Shown here: one piece after another, positions 1 to 5,312 of the stretch
Position numbering within the stretch: the stretch's first letter is position 1
Layout: each line of letters starts with the position of its first letter
NCBI GenBank assembly: GCA_900766575.1
Contig: CAAFVW010000104.1
Coordinates: forward strand, 1 to 5,312
Direction of reading: 5' to 3'
Source of the DNA: Lachnospiraceae bacterium
GTDB lineage: Bacteria; Bacillota; Clostridia; Lachnospirales; Lachnospiraceae
DNA: 5,312 bases
Notes under the pieces: generated by a model
What the model was told of the DNA's origin: nothing
Seen by the model: only the letters and a program-made list of their open reading frames with translations
The model's database searches: none
Position numbers and translations under genes: made by a program

Positions 1-2031
1 CTGAAGACGCAGATCCGTAACGGGCAGGAGATACAGAATACGATGGAAAGTATTGATACCCGGAAAAAGGCGGCGATCGAGGAGAGAGAAAAGCTTTCTG
101 CGGAACTGACAGAACTGCAGGAGAGACAAAAGAAGCTGGGAATCTATAAGGATCAGCAGGCGAAAAAAGAGAAGTACCTGGATCTGCGTGCAAAAATGGC
201 ACAGAGACAGCAGACTTTAAAAGAAGCGGAAAGCTATTTTAACGGCGTGATACCTAAGGGAGAGGAATTACGCGAAAAAACAGCCGTCTGCAATCAGGGG
301 ATCACTGTCCGCAAGGCAATGGAAATCTATTGCCTGACAGAGGAAGAGCAGGCACAGTTAAGAGACGATTTTCCCATGGCGGACAATGCCCGGCTGGAAG
401 AAAAATATGCTGAGGCACAAGAACTTGAGAGCCTGGAAAGTACGACGAGAAAAAATGCCCTGTCAGGGGAAGAGAGCAGACGGTTAGAGGAACTTTCCGG
501 ATATTTTGCGGAGGGAATGCCGCAGGAGGCAGAGATCGACAGTGTAAAAAATGCCTGGACGAACCGCAATGAAGGAAAAAGTCTTCTGCAGGCAAAAGAA
601 ATACAGAGGAAGACCCTGCAATCCATACAGGCGCAGGAGGATGCCAGATGTTTACGGGAACAGGAAGATGCCGGTAAGAGGAAAAAATTGCTGTTACTTT
701 TGGGCATTCTTTTAATTCTTGGCGGTATTGCTGTGATTCTGTTTGGACAGGGAGTGATCGGAGGAGTCCTGATCGTACCGGGAATTGCGGCTGTGGCAGC
801 GGCACTGTTGTTTACAACAGGCAGATCTAAAGGGCAAACAGAAGAAAATACAGAGCTTTTCCGACTGGAACAGGAAATGGGAGAACTTGAGGAACAGGTT
901 CGCATAGAGGAAAGACAGATTGAGGGTTTCTGTACCCGCTGGGGACTTCGGGAAGGACTGGAACTGACCTCCTGGCTTGTGGAACTGCAGAATAAGAGAA
1001 GAGATTATGAGGCGCTTTTGGAGCGGCAAGAGCAGGCAGGATCGGACGAAAAGACCGCGAGAATTGCCGCATTGCAGAAAGATTTGCAGCAGTTTTTTGC
1101 AGAATACGGAGAAGTACCGGAGACGCAAAATTATCTGGCCGCATTGCATGAACTGGCGGGAAAGTGCAGACAGAGACAGCTTTTACTGGAAAAACAAAAG
1201 AAATATTTACAGCAAAAACAGAAATACGAAGCGCTGGAAGGACAGGTAAAAGGTTATCTTTTGTCGTTGCAGCTGATCCCGGAGGAGCACCCGGAAGAAC
1301 AGCTGGCTGAACTGGAAAGTCATAGAAAGGATTATGAGAAGGAGTTACAGGAATATCGGAGAATCGAGCAGGAGATAAAAGCGTTTGAAGCGAAAGAGGA
1401 CATTCCGGCACTTCTGGCACTGAAGATTCCGGAGGGAGAGGAATCCCTGGAAAGTCTGGCAGATGAAATGCAGGTCCTTTCGGAGCGTATGGAAGAACGT
1501 TTTCAGACCATTGACAGCTATCAGAAACAACTTTCCGACTTACAGGAATCCTGGGATAATGTGGAAAATATGCAGGAAGAGCTGGAAACGTTGCAGGAGA
1601 AGACAGAGGAAGGACTCAAACAATATGAATTGCTTGGAATGACAAAAAATCTGTTGGAACAGGCGAAAAGTTCGTTCACTGCGAAATATACAGAACCTGT
1701 CATGCAGGGGTTCCGGAAATATTATCAGATCCTTACAGGAACAGAATGCGAAAATTATCAGATGGATGCCAATACCAGATTACAGGTGGTTGAAGGCAAT
1801 ATGCCCCGAGACATCGGATACTTGAGTCTGGGTAACCGTGACCTGATCGGTATCTGTATGAGACTTGCTTTGGTGGAAGCCATGTATGAGGAACAGAAGC
1901 CGTTTTTGATTCTGGATGACCCTTTTGTGAATCTGGATGAGAACCGTACAAAAGGTGCCATGCGTTTTCTTGCAGAGATCGCAAAAGAGTATCAGGTGAT
2001 CTATTTTACCTGCCACGGAAGCAGGGGATAA
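1..2031 (+). CDS. Membrane-anchored SbcC/YhaN-like coiled-coil ATPase, C-terminal part (5' end outside window)
   Basis: This is a partial gene. The frame is open from base 1, so the 676 residues here (numbered from base 1) are the C-terminal portion. The ATG at 43 has an AGGAG at 26-30, but is probably internal because the family needs an N-terminal Walker A lobe, which is missing. Long Glu/Lys/Gln-rich coiled-coil arms (about 15-225 and 285-565) flank a strongly hydrophobic stretch at about 230-272, which reads as two membrane helices where Rad50 would carry its zinc hook; no CxxC hook is seen. The C-terminal lobe has an ABC/SMC-like signature (YLSLGNRD, 607-614), Walker B LILDDP (636-641) followed by D-loop FVNLDE, and an H-loop FTCH (His672) four residues from the end. 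This is the pattern of B. subtilis YhaN-type proteins, which are usually paired with an SbcD/YhaO-like metallophosphoesterase and linked to DNA repair. That partner would lie to the left and is not visible. The family call is firm; the exact function is inferred. Confidence 0.85.
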   Translation: MKTQIRNGQEIQNTMESIDTRKKAAIEEREKLSAELTELQERQKKLGIYKDQQAKKEKYLDLRAKMAQRQQTLKEAESYFNGVIPKGEELREKTAVCNQGITVRKAMEIYCLTEEEQAQLRDDFPMADNARLEEKYAEAQELESLESTTRKNALSGEESRRLEELSGYFAEGMPQEAEIDSVKNAWTNRNEGKSLLQAKEIQRKTLQSIQAQEDARCLREQEDAGKRKKLLLLLGILLILGGIAVILFGQGVIGGVLIVPGIAAVAAALLFTTGRSKGQTEENTELFRLEQEMGELEEQVRIEERQIEGFCTRWGLREGLELTSWLVELQNKRRDYEALLERQEQAGSDEKTARIAALQKDLQQFFAEYGEVPETQNYLAALHELAGKCRQRQLLLEKQKKYLQQKQKYEALEGQVKGYLLSLQLIPEEHPEEQLAELESHRKDYEKELQEYRRIEQEIKAFEAKEDIPALLALKIPEGEESLESLADEMQVLSERMEERFQTIDSYQKQLSDLQESWDNVENMQEELETLQEKTEEGLKQYELLGMTKNLLEQAKSSFTAKYTEPVMQGFRKYYQILTGTECENYQMDANTRLQVVEGNMPRDIGYLSLGNRDLIGICMRLALVEAMYEEQKPFLILDDPFVNLDENRTKGAMRFLAEIAKEYQVIYFTCHGSRG

Positions 2032-2046
2032 GGGAAGGCTGTAGTT

Positions 2047-2058
2047 TATATTTATAGA
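2047..2058 (+). promoter_or_regulatory. Possible -10 region for the lipoprotein-chemoreceptor operon
   Basis: An AT-rich run just after the ATPase stop contains overlapping -10-like hexamers, TATATT (2047-2052) and TATAGA (2053-2058). No convincing -35 box lies 16-18 bases upstream. I also found no sigma-D/sigma-28 type motif, which motility genes of Firmicutes often use. It is placed as the promoter mainly because of its position in the 106-bp gap and the palindrome immediately downstream. Weak call. Confidence 0.22.
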
Positions 2059-2060
2059 AC

Positions 2061-2070
2061 GAACCGGTTC
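2061..2070. promoter_or_regulatory. Palindrome GAACCGGTTC, candidate LacI-family operator
   Basis: This is a perfect 10-bp palindrome with a central CpG. Its core AACCGGTT fits the AANCGNTT pattern shared by many LacI/GalR-family operators, which have conserved half-sites around a central CG. It sits right after the -10-like stretch, where a bound repressor would cover the transcription start, and 68 bp before the lipoprotein start codon. No LacI-family regulator gene is in the window. AGAAC (2056-2060) and GTTCT (2067-2071) can also pair as an alternative RNA stem. Confidence 0.35.
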
Positions 2071-2082
2071 TGAGAAATCAGA
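2069..2082 (+). other. Small leader hairpin with GAAA tetraloop
   Basis: TCTGA-GAAA-TCAGA can form a 5-bp stem closed by a GNRA-type GAAA tetraloop in the untranslated leader of the lipoprotein mRNA. It overlaps the right end of the operator-like palindrome by two bases. No T-run follows, so it is not an intrinsic terminator of the upstream ATPase gene. It could stabilise the 5' end or be chance. Confidence 0.25.
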
Positions 2083-2121
2083 CAGTAGAGACAAGAGAAA
2101 GACACGTAGACTACAAAAGAG

Positions 2122-2128
2122 AAAGGGG
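2122..2128 (+). promoter_or_regulatory. Ribosome binding site that decides the lipoprotein start
   Basis: AAAGGGG lies 9 bases before the ATG at 2138, which is good spacing. The in-frame TTG at 2132 is only 3 bases from it and is therefore unlikely to be the start. This supports a start at 2138. Confidence 0.7.
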
Positions 2129-2137
2129 TACTTGTAT

Positions 2138-3364
2138 ATGGGAAGAGGTAAAACAGGAAACTTTCGGAAGGCAGCGGCAATTCTGCTGGGATGTGCACTT
2201 CTGACAGGCTGTGGGAGCACCGGAGAAGTGGACGATTACGCTACGAACATCGGATATGAGGCAAGAGGTGGCAACGGAACCATGCAAGCGGTGCAGACGG
2301 AAAGCGGCAGCAGCGTGACAACACAGACTGCAGGCATTCCAAAGGATGAGATCAAGGTAGGTGTCATTCATCTGTCGGATCCGGCGGAGGGCAGTGGCTA
2401 CACCTATACGCATGATCTGGGTATTCAGGGAATGCAGCAGAATCTTGGATTGTCGGATGATCAGATCATTCGTAAAATCAACGTAAACGACAGTGATACG
2501 CAGGAGACCAGACAGGCGATTCAGGAATGTATTGATGAAGGCTGTAATATTATCTTCACCACCAGCTGGGGATATATGGAGACCACGGCGGAAATGGCAG
2601 AAGAATATCCGGATGTGTATTTTTCCCATGGCACAGGATATCTGAGCAATGGGAAGAATTTTAATAATTATTTCGGCAGAATTTATCAGGCAAGATATCT
2701 GAGCGGTATTGTGGCAGGAATGAATACCACAGCGAACAAAATCGGGTATGTGGCAGCCATGGACTCTTCCAATTCGGAGGTGACGGGAGGTATCGATGCG
2801 TTTGCCATGGGTATCTATTCCGTGAACCCGGATGCAAAAGTCTATGTGAAGGTAACCAACAGCTGGTACGATCCCGAAGGAGAAAAAGCAGCAGCGCAGA
2901 CACTTCTGGATATGGGATGTGACGTGATTGCACAGCACTGTGATACGGTATATCCTCAGACGCTGGCCCAAGAAAAAGGGGTGTACAGCATTGGTTACAA
3001 TTCGGATATGAGTAAAGATGCTCCACAGTCCTGTCTGTGCAGCGTTATCTGGAACTGGAGTGCTTACTATACTGCGGCTGTGCAGAGTGTCATTGACGGC
3101 AGCTGGGACGGCAGTAACTATTATGGCGGTATGAGTGAGAATCTGGTGGGAATTACCAGTCTGGCAGATTTTTGTGTGGAGGGAACCCAGGAGAAGGTAG
3201 AGGAAGCCAAAAAGCAGATTTTATCCGGAGAAAATGGGGTATTCGATGGTGTGATCGAGACCAATACGGGCGAGACTGTTGGCAAAGAAGGAATGACGTT
3301 GGATGATGCTACGATCACAGGAGGCATTAACTGGTATTTCAAGACGGTATCTGTGGTAGAATAG
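2138..3364 (+). CDS. BMP-family substrate-binding lipoprotein (PnrA/Med-like)
   Basis: A 408-residue extracytoplasmic lipoprotein. The N-terminus is a classic lipoprotein signal peptide: basic region (GRGKTGNFRK), hydrophobic core, then lipobox LTGC with Cys25 as the lipidated residue. A Gly/Ser/Thr-rich linker (about 26-66) leads into a BMP/PnrA-type periplasmic-binding fold from about residue 69 (KDEIKVGVIHLSD). Family landmarks follow in order: TTSWGYM, EYPDVYFSHGTG, NNYFGRIYQARYLSGIVAGM, NKIGYVAAMDSS, CDVIAQHCD, YSIGYNSDM and WNWSAYY. Known family members bind purine nucleosides (Treponema PnrA) or act as regulatory lipoproteins (B. subtilis Med), so a nucleoside-like ligand is plausible but not shown. 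No permease or ATPase gene follows; instead a chemoreceptor gene starts 11 bp downstream with its ribosome binding site overlapping this stop codon, so the two are probably cotranscribed and translationally coupled. The ATG at 2138 is preferred to TTG at 2132 because of ribosome binding site spacing. Family call strong, ligand unknown. Confidence 0.92.
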   Translation: MGRGKTGNFRKAAAILLGCALLTGCGSTGEVDDYATNIGYEARGGNGTMQAVQTESGSSVTTQTAGIPKDEIKVGVIHLSDPAEGSGYTYTHDLGIQGMQQNLGLSDDQIIRKINVNDSDTQETRQAIQECIDEGCNIIFTTSWGYMETTAEMAEEYPDVYFSHGTGYLSNGKNFNNYFGRIYQARYLSGIVAGMNTTANKIGYVAAMDSSNSEVTGGIDAFAMGIYSVNPDAKVYVKVTNSWYDPEGEKAAAQTLLDMGCDVIAQHCDTVYPQTLAQEKGVYSIGYNSDMSKDAPQSCLCSVIWNWSAYYTAAVQSVIDGSWDGSNYYGGMSENLVGITSLADFCVEGTQEKVEEAKKQILSGENGVFDGVIETNTGETVGKEGMTLDDATITGGINWYFKTVSVVE

Positions 3365-3368
3365 GGGG
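3363..3368 (+). promoter_or_regulatory. Ribosome binding site of the chemoreceptor, overlapping the upstream stop
   Basis: AGGGGG shares its first two bases with the TAG stop (3362-3364) of the lipoprotein gene and lies 7 bases before the ATG at 3376. The arrangement suggests translational coupling, so the two proteins would be made in related amounts. Confidence 0.75.
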
Positions 3369-3375
3369 CACTGCT

Positions 3376-5073
3376 ATGAGTATACAAAAGAAAATTCTGT
3401 CAATGACCATCGGACCGGTAGTATTGCTGGGACTGTTGTCCATCTTTTTCATGCTGACGACAGTACGTAACTCCATGATGGAGGAAATAGAGGAAGGGCT
3501 GAAGGGAACAGTGGCGGCAACCCTGGCGGCCTATGATCAGAACACCGGTGATTATATGGAATCCAGCAATGGGGATATCTGGAAGGGAAGTTATAATATC
3601 TCCCGTTCTGAGAGTCTGGTGGATCGTATCCGGGACAATACCGGAATGGATGTGACCTTTTTCTATGGGGATCGTCGTATCATGACTTCTGCAGTGGACA
3701 GTAACGGGGATCGTATTCTGAACTCCCCGGCAGGTGACCGGATCGTGGAGAAAGTCTTGCAGAATGGCGAAGAGTATTTCAGCAGTTCGGTATCTCTGGA
3801 CGGCGTTATGAATTACGGATATTTTATGCCGGTCTACCAGAATGGATCAGATGAGATCATCGGTATGGTATTCGTAGGAACCAATAAGGAAGAGAAAGAT
3901 GCTGTGGTCAACGGCATGATTTTCGGTATCGGTGCTGCGGTCTGTGTGGCAATGATCCTGTGTATCGGTGTAGGGCTGAAACTGGCTACGTCCATCAGCC
4001 GGAATATCAGGAAAAGTATCGGAGTCATGAGTAAAGTTGCAGAAGGAGATCTGACCGTCTGGGTGGATGACAAGATGCTGAAGCGTAAGGACGAGATTGG
4101 TGAGCTGTCCCGTGTCACTGTTAAACTGAAGGACACATTAAAAGGCATTTTGAAGGGAATTTCACAGAACTCGGAAAGTCTGCTGAAGGCATCCCGGGCA
4201 TTGGGAACAGCGGCGGATACTACCAACGGCACTATGAACGAAGTACAGAACGCTGTGAATCAGGTGGTGGAGAATTCTACGGAACAGTCCAGAAATTCTG
4301 AGAGTACTTCCGAGAACATGCGGATCATGGGAGAACATATCACGGAGACTTCCACAGAGGTGGATACGTTGAACGGTTATGCGGCTTCCATGCAGAAATC
4401 CAGCAAGAAGACTGCGGATACTCTGGCGCAGCTGTGCAGTATCAACGAGGAAGTAGAACGAATCATCGGAGAGGTCAAAGAACAGACTGACCGCACCAAT
4501 GTATCGATTCAGAAGATCAATTCCGCAATGGAATTTATTACATCTATTGCGGAGGAGACCAATCTGTTAAGTCTGAATGCATCCATTGAGGCAGCAAGAG
4601 CCGGGGAGAGTGGAAGAGGATTTGCTGTAGTGGCTGACCAGATCAAAAAGCTGGCAGAGCAGTCCAATCAGTCCGGACGCGAGATCGAAGAGACTACCAA
4701 AGCATTGATGGAAGATTCCGCCCGTGAAATGGAGATCATGCAGCGGATGCAGGAGATCATCACCGAACAGAGCGGAAGCATGCAGGAGACCAGAACCAAT
4801 GTATCGGAAGTTTTGAAAGAGATTGAGGATTCCATGCAGAGTATCCTGCAGATCAGAGAGAGCACCGGAAGACTGGCTAAGTCCCGCGGAGAAGTCATGG
4901 AAGCTGTGGAACAGCTCGCAGAAATCGCCCGTGACAATGTGGACAGCACACAACAGACCTACGCGGAGACCAAAGAGGTATTGGATACCTTCGCGCAGGT
5001 ATATGACAGTGCAGAGCAGTTGAAGAAGATTGCAGATGAACTGGCGGAGAGCATGCAGTATTTTAAGATGTAA
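3376..5073 (+). CDS. Methyl-accepting chemotaxis protein with single Cache sensor domain
   Basis: A complete 565-residue transmembrane chemoreceptor that would control CheA/CheW and flagellar behaviour. Order: short cytoplasmic start, TM1 (about 10-29), extracytoplasmic sensor (about 31-175), TM2 (about 180-203), HAMP (about 204-258, with DEIGEL at 239-244) and a long helical signalling domain. The sensor resembles a single Cache domain of the sCache_3 type, with TGMDVTFFYGDRRIMTSAV and YGYFMPVYQ...IGMVFVGT; the GT motif often found between these is replaced by NSPAGDR. The CheA/CheW-contacting hairpin tip is intact around residues 391-430: TNLLSLNASIEAARAGE, then GRGFAVVADQIKKLAEQS. The roughly equal arms on both sides of the tip fit a 44-heptad class receptor, as is common in Firmicutes. 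There is no NWETF-like methylation-enzyme tether; the protein ends in MQYFKM. The gene follows the BMP lipoprotein closely and ends with tandem stops (TAATAA). The ligand is unknown; it may sense the loaded lipoprotein. Confidence 0.96.
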   Translation: MSIQKKILSMTIGPVVLLGLLSIFFMLTTVRNSMMEEIEEGLKGTVAATLAAYDQNTGDYMESSNGDIWKGSYNISRSESLVDRIRDNTGMDVTFFYGDRRIMTSAVDSNGDRILNSPAGDRIVEKVLQNGEEYFSSSVSLDGVMNYGYFMPVYQNGSDEIIGMVFVGTNKEEKDAVVNGMIFGIGAAVCVAMILCIGVGLKLATSISRNIRKSIGVMSKVAEGDLTVWVDDKMLKRKDEIGELSRVTVKLKDTLKGILKGISQNSESLLKASRALGTAADTTNGTMNEVQNAVNQVVENSTEQSRNSESTSENMRIMGEHITETSTEVDTLNGYAASMQKSSKKTADTLAQLCSINEEVERIIGEVKEQTDRTNVSIQKINSAMEFITSIAEETNLLSLNASIEAARAGESGRGFAVVADQIKKLAEQSNQSGREIEETTKALMEDSAREMEIMQRMQEIITEQSGSMQETRTNVSEVLKEIEDSMQSILQIRESTGRLAKSRGEVMEAVEQLAEIARDNVDSTQQTYAETKEVLDTFAQVYDSAEQLKKIADELAESMQYFKM

Positions 5074-5192
5074 TAATATCGTGTAATGATACCGGGGGGA
5101 AAGTTCAAAAACCAGATGAGCTTGCGCATAAGTAATTAGCGGCTTTCCAATGATATCATGGAATGAAAAATTATGGGAATAGAAAAAGAGAG
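5074..5192. other. Short non-coding stretch between chemoreceptor and IS
   Basis: These 119 bp hold no credible gene and no GC-rich hairpin followed by a T-run, so the end of the operon transcript is not explained. It contains a perfect palindrome (5150-5159) inside a larger imperfect one, and a possible long-range pairing of GGAAAG (5098-5103) with CTTTCC (5143-5148). The native region that originally followed the chemoreceptor may have been separated by the IS insertion. Confidence 0.5.
5145..5163. repeat. Imperfect palindrome around ATGATATCAT
   Basis: ATGATATCAT (5150-5159) is a perfect 10-bp palindrome. It is flanked by TTCC on the left and GGAA on the right, with one unpaired A at 5149, giving a 14-bp two-fold symmetric site with a one-base bulge. 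As RNA it would be a weak AU-rich stem without a proper loop, so a protein-binding DNA site is more plausible than a terminator. Function unknown. Confidence 0.4.
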
Positions 5193-5218
5193 TGGAGGGT
5201 GCGGACATTTTCTTGGAC
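5193..5218. repeat. Probable terminal inverted repeat of the IS
   Basis: This is the putative transposase-binding end of the element, starting with TG and carrying a TTGGAC end segment. It lies just downstream of the transposase stop codon. The matching repeat at the other end cannot be seen, so the assignment rests on position, the TG terminus and similarity to remembered IS150-group ends. Confidence 0.55.
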
Positions 5219-5221
5219 TAT

Positions 5222-5312
5222 CTAAGTGACCAATCCAAGTCTATGTCTGTACTCTATAGGACTCAAATATCCTAATGATTTTTTTATTCTTTTTTCATTA
5301 TACCAATAAAGA
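5222..5312 (-). CDS. IS3-family transposase (orfB/integrase-type), C-terminal 29 residues
   Basis: This is a partial gene; the coding strand is minus and the rest lies beyond the right edge. Reading from the edge toward the TAG stop (complement of 5222-5224) gives a 29-residue tail containing YWYNEKRIKKSLGYLSP and then IEYRHRLGLVT. The pattern of a Tyr-Asn pair, a basic stretch, a Leu-Gly-Tyr-Leu-(S/T)-Pro motif and a hydrophobic-Glu-Tyr-Arg ending is the hallmark of the C-terminus of IS3-family DDE transposases (rve-type integrase core). The catalytic D, D and E residues lie upstream and cannot be judged, so it is unknown whether the element is intact. The AT-rich, AAA-codon-rich composition contrasts with the neighbouring genes and fits a mobile origin. 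Confidence 0.82.
   Translation of the reverse strand, partial: LYWYNEKRIKKSLGYLSPIEYRHRLGLVT

Larger units (their letters stand above)
5193..5312 (-). mobile_element. IS3-family (IS150-like) insertion sequence, right end only
   Basis: The terminal part of an insertion sequence runs off the right edge. Its outer border is probably at 5193, where the plus strand begins TGGAGGGTGCGGAC and continues ATTTTCTTGGAC up to 5218. IS3-family elements start with 5'-TG, and the ATTTTsTTGGAC portion matches my memory of the IS150 terminal repeat. The transposase stop codon lies about 29 bp inside this border, the usual distance for a compact IS. The other inverted repeat and the target duplication are outside the window; bases just before 5193 (AGAG) are the possible duplicated target. 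The border could be off by a few bases. Confidence 0.75.

Noticed and set aside
43..45. ATG at 43 with nearby AGGAG as the true start of the ATPase
   Set aside because: The frame is open to the window edge and the family needs an N-terminal Walker A domain, so this is most likely an internal Met.
327..1420. Several overlapping minus-strand open frames opposite the ATPase
   Set aside because: They overlap each other and the real gene, are Ser/Pro/Phe-rich and match no family; they reflect the purine-rich coding strand.
2132..2134. TTG start giving a 410-residue lipoprotein
   Set aside because: It is only 3 bases from the ribosome binding site, while ATG at 2138 has ideal spacing and gives a normal signal peptide.
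2111..2971. Long minus-strand open frame (286 codons) opposite the lipoprotein gene
   Set aside because: It lies entirely antisense to a well-supported BMP-family gene, gives Cys/His/Ile-rich sequence with no recognisable domain, and has no convincing ribosome binding site.
4567..5208. Minus-strand open frame opposite the chemoreceptor C-terminus
   Set aside because: It is a shadow of the coiled-coil coding region, with a repetitive His/Leu/Phe composition typical of reverse-read helical repeats and no domain signature.
5163..5225. Tiny plus-strand frame of 20 codons starting MKNYGNRKR
   Set aside because: It crosses the IS border, lacks a ribosome binding site and resembles no known peptide.
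5276..5296. T-rich run as an intrinsic terminator of the chemoreceptor operon
   Set aside because: No GC-rich stem precedes it, and the Ts are Lys/Arg/Asn-type codons of the minus-strand transposase.
1..5312. CRISPR array, tRNA, rRNA, riboswitch or phage-defence system
   Set aside because: No regularly spaced repeats, no tRNA-like or rRNA segments and no recognisable riboswitch core were seen; the SMC-like ATPase matches the YhaN repair-type family better than known defence ATPases.

Overview
The window looks like a piece of a Firmicutes (Clostridia) chromosome, most likely a Lachnospiraceae-type gut anaerobe. The reasons are moderate GC by eye, strong purine-rich Shine-Dalgarno sites, and protein families typical of that group: a YhaN-like ATPase, a BMP-family lipoprotein, a Cache-domain chemoreceptor and an IS3-family element. 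Genus and species cannot be fixed from the sequence.

Layout, left to right. (1) Positions 1-2031, plus strand: the C-terminal part of a large SbcC/Rad50/YhaN-like ATPase, entering from the left edge without its Walker A region. It has two long coiled-coil arms separated by a hydrophobic membrane hairpin, and ends with a signature motif, Walker B/D-loop and H-loop. (2) Positions 2032-2137: a 106-bp intergenic region with a -10-like AT stretch, a LacI-family-like palindrome (AACCGGTT core), a small GAAA-loop hairpin and a strong ribosome binding site. (3) Positions 2138-3364: a BMP-family (PnrA/Med-like) substrate-binding lipoprotein with a clear lipobox. (4) Positions 3376-5073: a methyl-accepting chemotaxis protein with an extracytoplasmic single Cache domain, HAMP and a full signalling hairpin. 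It lies 11 bp after the lipoprotein gene and its ribosome binding site overlaps that gene's stop codon. (5) Positions 5074-5192: a short non-coding stretch with palindromes but no obvious intrinsic terminator. (6) From about 5193 to the right edge: the end of an IS3-family (IS150-like) insertion sequence, with the last 29 codons of its transposase on the minus strand and a probable terminal inverted repeat.

The most interesting unit is the lipoprotein-chemoreceptor pair. No ABC permease or ATPase gene lies within or directly after it in this window, so the binding protein may serve as a ligand-presenting co-receptor for the chemoreceptor, either instead of or as well as feeding a transporter. 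A precedent is Bacillus subtilis, where the BMP-family lipoprotein Med is needed for activity of the Cache-domain kinase KinD. The palindrome just upstream suggests the pair is induced by a sugar or nucleoside through a LacI-family repressor, but that is inference. The ATPase at the left is probably a separate DNA-repair type unit, and the IS inserted downstream without breaking any gene visible here.
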